Assembly (NCBI GenBank): GCA_037144255.1
Contig: JBAWXE010000058.1
Span: 1 to 17,084, forward strand
From: JBAWXE01 sp037144255
GTDB lineage: Bacteria > Bacteroidota > Bacteroidia > Chitinophagales > Chitinophagaceae
Direction: 5' to 3'
Length of the DNA stretch: 17,084 nt
Part shown: piece by piece, positions 1 through 8,453 of the stretch
How positions within the stretch are numbered: position 1 is the first letter of the stretch
How the letters are laid out: each line of letters opens with the position of its first letter
Notes under the pieces: generated by a model
The model's database searches: none
What the model saw: only the letters and a program-made list of their open reading frames with translations
Told to the model about the DNA's origin: nothing
Made by a program: the position numbers and the translations under genes

Positions 1-3000
1 CATTTAGATCATGTGCGTATTGACTTACTAAATCACTTTTTGATACAAGGGGTTTACATAGAAGATCATGGCCATGATACCCTATTATATGCCGGTGAAG
101 CACAAATAAAAATAACCGATTTATTCATATTGAAGAAAGGTAGGAATGTCATCAGCTATATTGGTCTGCACGATACCTATGTGCATCTATATCGTAAACA
201 AAGTTCTAGTGAATGGAATTACCAATTCATTATTGATGCATTTGATAATGGCAAAAAGGACACTTCAACTCAACAGTGGAATATTGACATAGATCTTGAA
301 AAAGTAGTATTGCAAAAAGTTCGCTTTCATATGGATGATGCCTGGGGAGGCGGTGATGTGGATGTAGATGTTGGCAGTTTGGTACTAAAAGCAAAACAAT
401 TGGACCTGAAGAGAAAATCAATAGACATACACGATATTGATATAGGTAGTACTTCAGTTGTGGTTAAAAACTACAAAGGAGGGAAACCCAAAACACCTCA
501 TACCCTACCATACTCTGAGATGTTTGATAATACACCATTCAACGATGGGAAATTCATTATCCTATGTGATAAACTTTCATTAGACAAGTGTGCATTCCGA
601 TTAGAATCAGACACTAACATACCTGTTGCTGGGGAATTTGACCCTAGCCATATTTACATTAATAACATAAATGTAAAAATCAATGATGCAGGCATAATTG
701 GCGATACTATACAGGGGCATCTTTCACACCTTACTGCCTACGAAAGAAGTGGTGTAATTATTAAGGAGATGCATAGTGATATATCTGTATCCCCTGTTGC
801 ATCTATTTGTAAGAATCTATATCTGGAAACAAACAATAGTAAGATATACGATTACTATGCTATGTTATATCGCCACTTTCCCGACTTTCTGGACTATATC
901 GATAAGGTAGTAATGGTAGGACATCTTAAAAATGCCTCAATAGACTCAAAAGACATTGCTTTCTTCGCGCCTCAATTGCATAACATACCTACAGCTATAT
1001 TAAAAGTAAGTGGTACTGGTAGTGGTACTGTAGCCGACCTTGAAGGCAAAGATATTTCAGTAACAGATGGTATAAGTACTATTAAGGGTGATATAAAAAT
1101 GAAAGGCTTACCTGACATGTATACTACTTTTATAGACTACCAAAAAGGAGAAATACTTACAAATGGGCCTGCAGTATTTAAGTACGCGCCAATACTTAAA
1201 GACAATCCAAATATAGCACTAGATCATATCATCTTTGCTTACTTCAATGGCAACTATACTGGCTATTTGGAAAATTTCAATGCAAAGGGTATCCTTAAAA
1301 CAAATTTGGGAACATTAGTTACCGATGTTAAACTAAAAATACCGATACAAACCACTGGAGATGCCACATACTCTGGCACAGTAAGTACAACTGGTTTTAA
1401 TGCTGGCGATCTCTTTCGCTTATCATACTTAGGTAATATCAGTTTTAGTGCAGATATAGATGGCAAAGGATTTGACCTAAAGAATGGTGCACAAATACAG
1501 ATAAATACAGAAATAGACAGCATATGGCTGAAAGGTTATAACTATCAGAATATCACAGCTAATGGTGAATTGGAAAAAAGGAAATTTGATGGTGAGCTAC
1601 AAATTGATGACCCTAATCTTGCACTATCATTTAACGGAGACCTCGATTTCAGCCACGAACTCGCTGTTATCAATGCCAGAGCCTACTTGCTTAAAAGTGA
1701 CTTCAAAAAACTGAACCTTCTTAAGGATTCAATACAAGCGGTGGCAGATTTCGATCTGAACTGTACCGGTAAAAGCATTGATGATTTTACGGGATATGCA
1801 AAATTCTTCAATGTAGATATCAAACGTAATAATCATAGATTAGATCTAGATTCTATATTCATTCGATCATCATTAGTAAATGGCCAAAAATTATTAACAG
1901 TAGAAAGTAACGAAATATCAGCCCATATAAAGGGCAATTATGAACTAAGTAAATTAGGATACTCAACTCAATACTATTTATCAGGTTATCTTCCTAATTA
2001 TATAGCTGCTCCTAGCCAAATAGCACCAGATCAAAATCTAACATTCGATGTTAGTACCAGAAATATAGACAGTTTATTGGGTATCATCATTCCCAAATTC
2101 AGAGGTTTTGATAATTCATCTGTTAGAGGATCATTAAATACTTCAGAACAAAATTTAACATTGAATGCTAAGATTCCTATTGGTATCATAGGTAATGTAC
2201 ACATGACAAATGTGAGTATAAAAGGTGATGGCAATTACAAAAAATTAACCCTAATAGGAAATGCTGATAACTTAACTATCGGTGATAGTATTCTTAATAT
2301 TTCAGTAGCCACTATTGCCACTATTGGCAACGATTCATTTAAGTTTAATGTCACTACAGCTACACCTTATAGTTATGGCACTGCTGCTATCAATGGAGAA
2401 GCTTATACTCATGGCGACTCACTATATTTAACTTTACTGCCTTCTGATTTTTATTTAGGGCAAACAAAATGGCAAATTCCTGCAGGTGATCATATAGTAT
2501 ATACTGACAAATTCCTGCAAATAAAGGATCTATACCTACAATCTGGTCAACAACAGGTTGCCATCAATACTCAGAATGAGAGTACTAAACAATCATTGAT
2601 AGCCACTGTTAAGAATATTAATATCGCCCAATTAGGAGATCTATTTAGCTTATCTTCTTATCAACCTACAGGTAGTATCAATGGTAAAATCCAATTGGAC
2701 AATCTTTTTGGTGCTATTTACATCAATAGCGATATAAAAGCTCAAAATGTACAGATAGGCTCAGATACTCTTGATAACATTATTCTGGTAGGTAGTTACA
2801 ACTCAACAAAAAAGGAAATAAGACTTGATAGCAGATCAGGCATATTCCATGATGGCGCATCAATTACGGCTGATGGCAATATGTCTTTAGATAGTACTAG
2901 CGAACAAAAAATAGATGGTGCCATACATTTTGAAAATGCACCTATTAGTTGGATTACGCCATTAGTAGCAGGCTACGTCAGTCATTTATCAGGTGTGCTT

Positions 3001-4653
3001 AACGGCACCATCAATCTGAGTGGTCCTGCATCTCTTCCAATTTTCAATGGAAATGTATCATTACGTTATGCCGGTGTACATGTAGACTATATGGGCACAA
3101 ATTATACTATACCGTCAGCTTCTATAAATTTTAATAGGCAAAATATTGAGATAGGCAATATGGCTATCTATGATGTAAAGAAGAATCGGGGTATGCTAAC
3201 CGGCAATATCACTCATAATGGATTTAGAGATTTCGCACTCAATTTGGAACTAATATCTCCAAAACTGGAGGTGATCAATTTAAAAGATTATGAGAATAAA
3301 AATTTTTATGGCAATCTAATAGCTGATGTTCAGAGGTTTACGGTTACAGGCCCTATTGAGAATATAGTAATGAGTATCAATGGTTCTGCAGCAGACAAGT
3401 CTCACATTTATATACCTATCAATCAGACAGGTGGTGGCATTTCTACTTATAACTATGTAACCTTTAAAACCTATAATTCCGATATCCAAAAAGAGAACAA
3501 ACATAAAAAGTCTACTAAATATAAATTTACTCTTAATATCAATGCAAATGTCACTCCAGATGCTGAGTTGACATTAATAATAGATCCTGCATCTGGCGAT
3601 GCTATCAACGCAAAAGGTAATTGTAGCAATCTGCAAATGAACATGGTGCTTGGTGGAGATTTCCGCTTGTATGGCACATATACTATTGATGAAGGTGATT
3701 ATACGTTCTCATTAAAACAAATACTGGGTTTCAGTAGAAAATTTAAATTAAACTCTGGTAGCCAGATCACTTTTAATGGAGCTATCGCACAAACTAATCT
3801 AGCTGTCAATGCTACTTATGCATTACGCACACGACTGTACGATCTATTGAGCGAATTAGATATTAAACAAGGTGGACTTAGTAGTACTGATATTTCAGAA
3901 GCCAAGGTGCTGCAAAATGTGAATGTACTATTGCATATGAATGGCCCACTTCAAAAACCGGAACTTACCTTTAATATAGATCTACCGGAAAAACGCTCAA
4001 TAGGCACTTATGCTAATTCCAAACTAGACCGTGTAAATCAAAGTGATCGAGATCTGTTAGATGAGGTAGGCTCTTTATTATTGGTAGGTACATTCATCCC
4101 TCCTGAGGGTCTTGGTGGTGCAGCGGCCACAGCTCAGTCAGGTGCTATCAATAACTTTAGCGAGATCATATCTTCTACAGCCTCATCGCAGCTAACTAAC
4201 ATCATGAATAAATTGTTGGGTGACAGAAAACTATCCGTAGAACTTAAGTATAAAAATTATAACACTACCGATATTAATAATATTACTGCAATAAACAGGA
4301 ATAGTGTATCGGTAGGATTGAGTAAACGTTATCTGAACGAGCGTCTGGTTGTAGACTTCGGTAGTATCTACGATTGGGGCAAACCTTCGTCTTCGTCTTC
4401 CAATAGTGCCAGCAATTTTAACCTCGCAGGCGACTTCCGTGTACAATATTTACTCACTGAAGATGGACGCCTTCGCCTCAATGGTTTTCATACTAGTGAT
4501 TATGATGCTGTTTACGACCAAAATATCACTCGTAATGGTGTCGGTCTTTCATGGCGTAAATCATTCAATTCCCTACCCGATTTCTTTCATGGTAAAAAAT
4601 ATGAAAAGAAACAACAAGCCAAGGATACTTCTGGCGTAAGGGGAAATCAATAA
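1..4653 (+). CDS. tamB: TamB/AsmA-like translocation and assembly module protein, 5' truncated by window
   Basis: This is the C-terminal 1550 residues of a giant envelope protein of the TamB (DUF490) family. TamB proteins bridge the inner and outer membranes and are linked to outer-membrane protein insertion and lipid transport. The frame is open from base 1, and the GTG at 13 falls inside the conserved stretch before VYIEDHGHDTLLYAG, which normally follows an N-terminal membrane anchor. The real start and anchor therefore lie upstream. The middle is long repetitive beta-rich sequence, as expected for a hydrophobic-groove beta-taco fold. The conserved TamB domain covers roughly the last 500 residues, with motifs such as LTLIIDPASGDAINAKGNC, PELTFNIDLP and SSTASSQLTNIMNKLLGD, and it ends in barrel-like strands. 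The gene ends 10 bp from the convergent glycosyltransferase gene, with no clear terminator between them. The family call is confident; the exact function in this phylum is less so. Confidence 0.9.
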   Translation, partial: HLDHVRIDLLNHFLIQGVYIEDHGHDTLLYAGEAQIKITDLFILKKGRNVISYIGLHDTYVHLYRKQSSSEWNYQFIIDAFDNGKKDTSTQQWNIDIDLEKVVLQKVRFHMDDAWGGGDVDVDVGSLVLKAKQLDLKRKSIDIHDIDIGSTSVVVKNYKGGKPKTPHTLPYSEMFDNTPFNDGKFIILCDKLSLDKCAFRLESDTNIPVAGEFDPSHIYINNINVKINDAGIIGDTIQGHLSHLTAYERSGVIIKEMHSDISVSPVASICKNLYLETNNSKIYDYYAMLYRHFPDFLDYIDKVVMVGHLKNASIDSKDIAFFAPQLHNIPTAILKVSGTGSGTVADLEGKDISVTDGISTIKGDIKMKGLPDMYTTFIDYQKGEILTNGPAVFKYAPILKDNPNIALDHIIFAYFNGNYTGYLENFNAKGILKTNLGTLVTDVKLKIPIQTTGDATYSGTVSTTGFNAGDLFRLSYLGNISFSADIDGKGFDLKNGAQIQINTEIDSIWLKGYNYQNITANGELEKRKFDGELQIDDPNLALSFNGDLDFSHELAVINARAYLLKSDFKKLNLLKDSIQAVADFDLNCTGKSIDDFTGYAKFFNVDIKRNNHRLDLDSIFIRSSLVNGQKLLTVESNEISAHIKGNYELSKLGYSTQYYLSGYLPNYIAAPSQIAPDQNLTFDVSTRNIDSLLGIIIPKFRGFDNSSVRGSLNTSEQNLTLNAKIPIGIIGNVHMTNVSIKGDGNYKKLTLIGNADNLTIGDSILNISVATIATIGNDSFKFNVTTATPYSYGTAAINGEAYTHGDSLYLTLLPSDFYLGQTKWQIPAGDHIVYTDKFLQIKDLYLQSGQQQVAINTQNESTKQSLIATVKNINIAQLGDLFSLSSYQPTGSINGKIQLDNLFGAIYINSDIKAQNVQIGSDTLDNIILVGSYNSTKKEIRLDSRSGIFHDGASITADGNMSLDSTSEQKIDGAIHFENAPISWITPLVAGYVSHLSGVLNGTINLSGPASLPIFNGNVSLRYAGVHVDYMGTNYTIPSASINFNRQNIEIGNMAIYDVKKNRGMLTGNITHNGFRDFALNLELISPKLEVINLKDYENKNFYGNLIADVQRFTVTGPIENIVMSINGSAADKSHIYIPINQTGGGISTYNYVTFKTYNSDIQKENKHKKSTKYKFTLNINANVTPDAELTLIIDPASGDAINAKGNCSNLQMNMVLGGDFRLYGTYTIDEGDYTFSLKQILGFSRKFKLNSGSQITFNGAIAQTNLAVNATYALRTRLYDLLSELDIKQGGLSSTDISEAKVLQNVNVLLHMNGPLQKPELTFNIDLPEKRSIGTYANSKLDRVNQSDRDLLDEVGSLLLVGTFIPPEGLGGAAATAQSGAINNFSEIISSTASSQLTNIMNKLLGDRKLSVELKYKNYNTTDINNITAINRNSVSVGLSKRYLNERLVVDFGSIYDWGKPSSSSSNSASNFNLAGDFRVQYLLTEDGRLRLNGFHTSDYDAVYDQNITRNGVGLSWRKSFNSLPDFFHGKKYEKKQQAKDTSGVRGNQ

Positions 4654-4663
4654 GAATGGTATT

Positions 4664-5851
4664 TTATTTAGACGATGCTACTTCTTGTAAATACGATTCC
4701 AATTGCTGTGCTATCACGTCCCAGCTAAATTGACTACGTATAACATTTATCCCTGCTTCTCCCACTCTTTTCCTCATTTCTGCTGTTGACAATAATGCAA
4801 TCACACTATCTGCAAATAGCTGTGGATCTGTTTGTTTGATCGCACCTTGGCCACTTTCAATATTCAATCCGCCAAAACCTATATTAGTGCATACCACAGG
4901 TACACCCATAGCCATTGCCTCCAAAACCTTATTTTGTGTTCCTGCACCAAAACGCAATGGCGCCACTACTACACTAGCACTATTATATACAGGTGCTAAT
5001 TCTTTGATAAATCCGGTTACAACTATGCAATCATTAGCAAGTTCTAGTACTTTCTTTACAGGTCTTTGCCCTGCTATTACAAAACGTACATGTGGCATCT
5101 TCTGATGTATCAATGGCAATATCTCTTGCGAAAAATAGATCACCGCATCAACATTGGGCGCATAATCCATATTACCGGTAAACAGTAGCGTATCATTCTT
5201 GCTATAATCATGTCCTCCAGCTACAAATGTATCTAGGTCCACTCCATTAGGTAATAATCGTATATTATCTACATGATGTTTCTCTCGTAGATAATTCAAA
5301 TCCTCGCTTGAACACACTAGCGACATATTATACGACCTCAATATCTCCTCATACCTTAATACTCTAGCCCCTTCTATTTTTTCAAAAAAAGTTCTGGCAA
5401 GTCCTCTCTTCATTGCTTGTCTACGTTCCCAATACAATGAGAATGCATCTGGCAAGTCTAAAATACGGGGTATATTTTTTCGTTGAGATAAGTAAGGAGA
5501 CATTCTTAAATGTTGCACATGTATTGCGTCAAAATGTTCTGCTGATAATACTGCTTTCAACATTCTGCGCATTGCTCCGGACTGGAAATAATGAACCTGA
5601 AATGGCTTATTATCCCAAAAGCCGCGAATACAATTTAGTACAGACTTCCATTTAGGTAGGTAAATAAGATGTACTTTTGTAAATACTTTTTCTAGCTCTT
5701 TTATATACTCCAATTCATCCTTATGCTGTGCAAATGTCACTAAGTGCAACTCATGCTTTCCCTGCAATCTCTTGGCAAGATTGTAGATTTTAAGTTTATC
5801 ACCTCTGTAAGGTGGGTATGGAATACGGTTAGCTAAGAACAGTATCTTCAA
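4664..5851 (-). CDS. GT-B glycosyltransferase (GT4-like, EpsH1/TIGR03087-type)
   Basis: A 395-residue retaining-type GT-B glycosyltransferase, probably cytoplasmic or peripheral to the inner membrane, adding a sugar from a nucleotide donor to a surface glycan. The N-terminal Rossmann domain opens with ILFLANRIPYPPYRGDK (residues 3-19). The C-terminal donor domain has LPNGVD (200-205), FTGNMDYAPNVDA (224-236), VIAGQRP (258-264) and GTQNKVLEAMAMG (304-316). The QNKVLEAMA pattern resembles the sugar transferases associated with PEP-CTERM/EpsH1 exopolysaccharide loci, although no other gene of such a locus is visible here. The start codon is TTG: an in-frame TAA lies five codons upstream, no ATG is available between, and the first beta strand begins immediately. 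The gene lies 25 bp downstream of ribBA on the same strand and is probably co-transcribed with it. The sugar and acceptor cannot be told from sequence. Confidence 0.88.
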   Translation of the reverse strand: MKILFLANRIPYPPYRGDKLKIYNLAKRLQGKHELHLVTFAQHKDELEYIKELEKVFTKVHLIYLPKWKSVLNCIRGFWDNKPFQVHYFQSGAMRRMLKAVLSAEHFDAIHVQHLRMSPYLSQRKNIPRILDLPDAFSLYWERRQAMKRGLARTFFEKIEGARVLRYEEILRSYNMSLVCSSEDLNYLREKHHVDNIRLLPNGVDLDTFVAGGHDYSKNDTLLFTGNMDYAPNVDAVIYFSQEILPLIHQKMPHVRFVIAGQRPVKKVLELANDCIVVTGFIKELAPVYNSASVVVAPLRFGAGTQNKVLEAMAMGVPVVCTNIGFGGLNIESGQGAIKQTDPQLFADSVIALLSTAEMRKRVGEAGINVIRSQFSWDVIAQQLESYLQEVASSK

Positions 5852-5876
5852 AATGCTGGACGTTTATAGCGTAGAT

Positions 5877-7076
5877 TTATTTCAAAATTTCATGCCCAAG
5901 CTTATCTCGCTTGGTTTGAAGATAGAATTCATTATGCGGATTTGGCTTTATTTCTATAGGCACATTCTCTACTATTTCCAATCCATACCCTAATAATCCT
6001 GCACGCTTGCGTGGGTTATTAGTAATTAATTTTAGTTTAGATACTCCCAGATAGCGTAATATCTGAGCCCCAACTCCATAGTCACGTTGATCATTTTTAA
6101 AACCTAGCGCCAAATTAGCTTCTACAGTATCTTTCCCCTCCTCTTGCAACTTATATGCTTTCAGTTTGTTCAATAGCCCTATCCCACGCCCTTCTTGATT
6201 CATATACAGAACTACGCCTTTCCCTGCTGCATTCACTAATTCCATTGCCTTCTGTAATTGTTCACCGCAGTCACAACGTAGCGAATGTAGAATATCACCC
6301 GTAAAACAAGAACTATGTACCCTTACCAATACAGGCTCATCTTCTCTCCATTCACCTTTTATCAAGGCCAAATGCATTTCCCCAGTATTCGTCTGACGAA
6401 ATGCTATCAATTTAAAATCACCCACTTTAGTAGGCATATCTACTCTTACTTCTTCTTCTATAAGGCTTTCAGTATGTAGTCTATATGCTATTAAGTCCTT
6501 AATTGAAATGATCTTCAAGTCATACTTCTTAGCTATTTCCATTAGTTGCGGTAAACGCGCCATAGTTCCATCATCATTCATGATCTCTACCAATACGCCT
6601 GCAGGTTCCATACCGGCCAACCGCGCCAGATCTACAGTAGCTTCTGTATGCCCTGCGCGACGCAGCACACCTTCATTTCGTGCCCTTAATGGAAATATAT
6701 GTCCCGGACGACCAAGATCTTCCGGTTGGGTACTGGGATCTATCAATGCTTGTACTGTTTTAGAACGGTCTTGAGCAGATATACCGGTTGTACAACCCTT
6801 TCCTATCAAGTCAACTGATACAGTAAACGGGGTTTGATGGAGTACGGTATTATTCTCCACCATTAAGTTCAATTTCAATTCTTCACAACGGGTTTCTGTT
6901 AATGGTGCACATATCAGCCCGCGTCCATATTTCGACATGAAATTTATGACCTCTGGAGTTACATTTCTGGCAGCAGTTACAAAGTCGCCTTCATTCTCAC
7001 GGTCTTCATCATCAACAACTATGAGCAATTTCCCTTTTCTTAGATCTTCCAGTGCAGATTCTATTGTATCAAGCAT
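5877..7076 (-). CDS. ribBA: Bifunctional 3,4-dihydroxy-2-butanone-4-phosphate synthase / GTP cyclohydrolase II
   Basis: This 399-residue cytoplasmic enzyme catalyses both entry reactions of riboflavin synthesis: ribulose 5-phosphate to dihydroxybutanone phosphate, and GTP to the diaminopyrimidine precursor. The RibB half (about 1-200) shows DDEDRENEGDF (22-32), GRGLICAPLT (51-60) and RAGHTEATVDLARLAG (140-155). The RibA half (about 205-399) keeps the zinc ligands C257, C268 and C270 within SSCFTGDILHSLRCDCGEQ, plus NQEGRGIGLLNKLKAY (293-308), RDYGVGAQIL (331-340) and the phosphate-binding NNPRKRAG (353-360). Both halves look intact and the length is normal for a fusion RibBA. ATG at 7076 is the natural start. 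No other rib gene and no FMN riboswitch is seen: the leader is under 100 bp. The gene sits between two glycosyltransferase genes on the same strand, which looks like a neighbourhood accident and not a shared pathway. Confidence 0.98.
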   Translation of the reverse strand: MLDTIESALEDLRKGKLLIVVDDEDRENEGDFVTAARNVTPEVINFMSKYGRGLICAPLTETRCEELKLNLMVENNTVLHQTPFTVSVDLIGKGCTTGISAQDRSKTVQALIDPSTQPEDLGRPGHIFPLRARNEGVLRRAGHTEATVDLARLAGMEPAGVLVEIMNDDGTMARLPQLMEIAKKYDLKIISIKDLIAYRLHTESLIEEEVRVDMPTKVGDFKLIAFRQTNTGEMHLALIKGEWREDEPVLVRVHSSCFTGDILHSLRCDCGEQLQKAMELVNAAGKGVVLYMNQEGRGIGLLNKLKAYKLQEEGKDTVEANLALGFKNDQRDYGVGAQILRYLGVSKLKLITNNPRKRAGLLGYGLEIVENVPIEIKPNPHNEFYLQTKRDKLGHEILK

Positions 7077-7106
7077 ATTATAAACCTTCAGCTAAAATTT
7101 GAAATG

Positions 7107-7114
7107 CAAAGTTA
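7107..7114 (-). promoter_or_regulatory. Candidate -7 promoter element for ribBA
   Basis: Read on the minus strand this is TAACTTTG, a full match to the Bacteroidota -7 consensus TAnnTTTG. It lies about 30 bp upstream of the ribBA ATG, predicting a short leader. No TTTG lies at the usual 17-23 bp upstream, so the -33 half is weak. It suggests ribBA can be transcribed independently of the upstream glycosyltransferase gene. Confidence 0.45.
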
Positions 7115-7119
7115 CTATG

Positions 7120-7146
7120 TATTGTATCTAAATCCTGAATACAATA
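7120..7146. repeat. Perfect inverted repeat, 8-bp arms, upstream of ribBA
   Basis: TATTGTAT (7120-7127) and ATACAATA (7139-7146) are exact reverse complements separated by 11 bases. The repeat lies in the 100-bp gap between the glycosyltransferase stop and ribBA, just upstream of the candidate ribBA -7 element, where the -33 region should be. It could be an operator, or a weak hairpin at the 3' end of the glycosyltransferase transcript. It has no T-tract and the stem is AT-rich, so it is a poor intrinsic terminator. Confidence 0.4.
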
Positions 7147-7176
7147 ATCAATTACCTGAATATTATTATACTTCTA

Positions 7177-8400
7177 TTATGATCGCTTTTGAGCAACTAG
7201 TTGGTCTAGTTTGTTAGTTATTTTCAACATAATAGCCTGCTGATCATATTCTTTTTTTATTAATTCAGTACCATTTCGAGCTATTTTCATGGCTTCTTCC
7301 TTATTATTAAGTACCCATTTCACCTTTCGGGCATATTCCTCAGGATTATTTGCAGCTAAATAATGTACACGATCTATGCCATCTATACCTTGCATTCCGA
7401 TGTCGGTACTGATCACTACTTTCCCTGCAGCCATTCCTTCCAATATTTTTATCCTTATTCCCCCACCTGACCTAAGAGGCACTATCAATATTCTTTTATC
7501 CGCAATAAATGCATTGGAATCTGCTACTTCTCCCATGCATTTCAACCCATCCTTTTGCTCAAATTCAAAATGAGATGGCATATTACGACCAGCAAAATAA
7601 AATTGAAATTCAGGTACTACCTTATGTAATACTGGCCAAATATCATTCACCATCCAGTTCATAGCATCAACATTGGGTAACCAATCCATTGCTGCTAAAT
7701 GATACCCTACCCATGCTAACTCATCAGGCATCTTCTTAGGTACTATGCAAGTATCTATTCCAAAAGGAGCTACTAATATAGGTTTACATATCCCATGCTT
7801 ATTTAATATTGTTGCGTCAACAGATGTAATAGGCAATAGCAGATCAAACGCAGACCATATTCCTTGTTCAAAATTCCTAATGCGTTCTGCTAAATTCCTT
7901 ATATAGTACTTTTTTATTGGTGACTTAGTTTCTGTGGCTAAGCGCTCCCAAATTTGATATTCTATATTATGTAGCCTTAATACCTTTACCACTGAATGGT
8001 ATTTATTAACTATTGGCAGATATATGGACAAAAAAGTACTCTCCAACTGTATCACATCCGGCTTGAAAGAGATTAATATCTGTTCCAACTTAAGTCCAAA
8101 GTCTTTATTCTTAAGCCTTTCTGTATGGCTGGGTTCTTTACTAAATAGGAAATTAGTAAGTACAGACATCGGTTTTATACTATTATCCACCTTTACCGTC
8201 TCAAAACCGGCTAATTTGGGGTATAGATTTGATATGAAAGGCTCTTCTACATAATGTCTTACTGTGTTCATTGCCAGCAAAAACACTTCCCAGCCTGCCT
8301 TTTGGTATCCTTCTATCATAGCATGCATAGCTAATGCACCTCCATCCTTTAGCGGATAAGGCACCCTGCTGGTCACAATAAGTATTTTACCTTTAGACAT
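7177..8400 (-). CDS. GT-B glycosyltransferase (GT4-like)
   Basis: A 407-residue GT-B glycosyltransferase. The N-terminal acceptor domain begins ILIVTSRVPYPLKDGGA (6-22) and contains LRLHNIEYQIWERLA (141-155), a motif common in Bacteroidota polysaccharide glycosyltransferases. The C-terminal donor domain has APFGID (211-216), MDWLPNVDAMNWM (238-250) and GGGIRIKILEGMAAGK (312-327), where E321 is the expected donor-site glutamate. The HNIE block, the SPIKK segment and LPIT (189-192) recur in the plus-strand glycosyltransferase at 10275-11423, so the two are probably paralogues. ATG at 8400 is the start; the divergent formyltransferase begins 53 bp away. ribBA follows 100 bp downstream on the same strand. 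Product and linkage are unknown; a role in surface polysaccharide assembly is inferred from the neighbours. Confidence 0.88.
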   Translation of the reverse strand: MSKGKILIVTSRVPYPLKDGGALAMHAMIEGYQKAGWEVFLLAMNTVRHYVEEPFISNLYPKLAGFETVKVDNSIKPMSVLTNFLFSKEPSHTERLKNKDFGLKLEQILISFKPDVIQLESTFLSIYLPIVNKYHSVVKVLRLHNIEYQIWERLATETKSPIKKYYIRNLAERIRNFEQGIWSAFDLLLPITSVDATILNKHGICKPILVAPFGIDTCIVPKKMPDELAWVGYHLAAMDWLPNVDAMNWMVNDIWPVLHKVVPEFQFYFAGRNMPSHFEFEQKDGLKCMGEVADSNAFIADKRILIVPLRSGGGIRIKILEGMAAGKVVISTDIGMQGIDGIDRVHYLAANNPEEYARKVKWVLNNKEEAMKIARNGTELIKKEYDQQAIMLKITNKLDQLVAQKRS

Positions 8401-8413
8401 TGGATGCGAATTA

Positions 8414-8421
8414 CAAAAATA
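8414..8421 (-). promoter_or_regulatory. Weak candidate -7 element for minus-strand glycosyltransferase
   Basis: On the minus strand this reads TATTTTTG, formally matching TAnnTTTG, inside the 53-bp divergent gap. It would place the transcription start only a few bases from the ATG at 8400, and no TTTG lies at the right distance upstream. In AT-rich DNA this match may be chance. Confidence 0.2.
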
Positions 8422-8453
8422 AAACGCAACTTCGAAACACTTATTTTTACAAC

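Noticed and set aside
13..15. GTG as the start of the TamB gene
   Set aside because: The frame is open to base 1, and the GTG lies within a region that normally follows an N-terminal anchor in this family, so the gene starts before the window.
4664..5851. PEP-CTERM/exosortase locus suggested by the EpsH1-type glycosyltransferase
   Set aside because: No exosortase, PEP-CTERM protein, polymerase or exporter gene is present in the window; one family resemblance is not enough.
7077..7176. FMN riboswitch upstream of ribBA
   Set aside because: The gap is only 100 bp, AT-rich, and lacks the conserved multi-stem structure of that element.
8400..8453. TTG at 8400 as the start of the formyltransferase
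   Set aside because: It would overlap the start codon of the divergent gene and add 18 residues without family features; ATG 8454 directly precedes the first beta strand.
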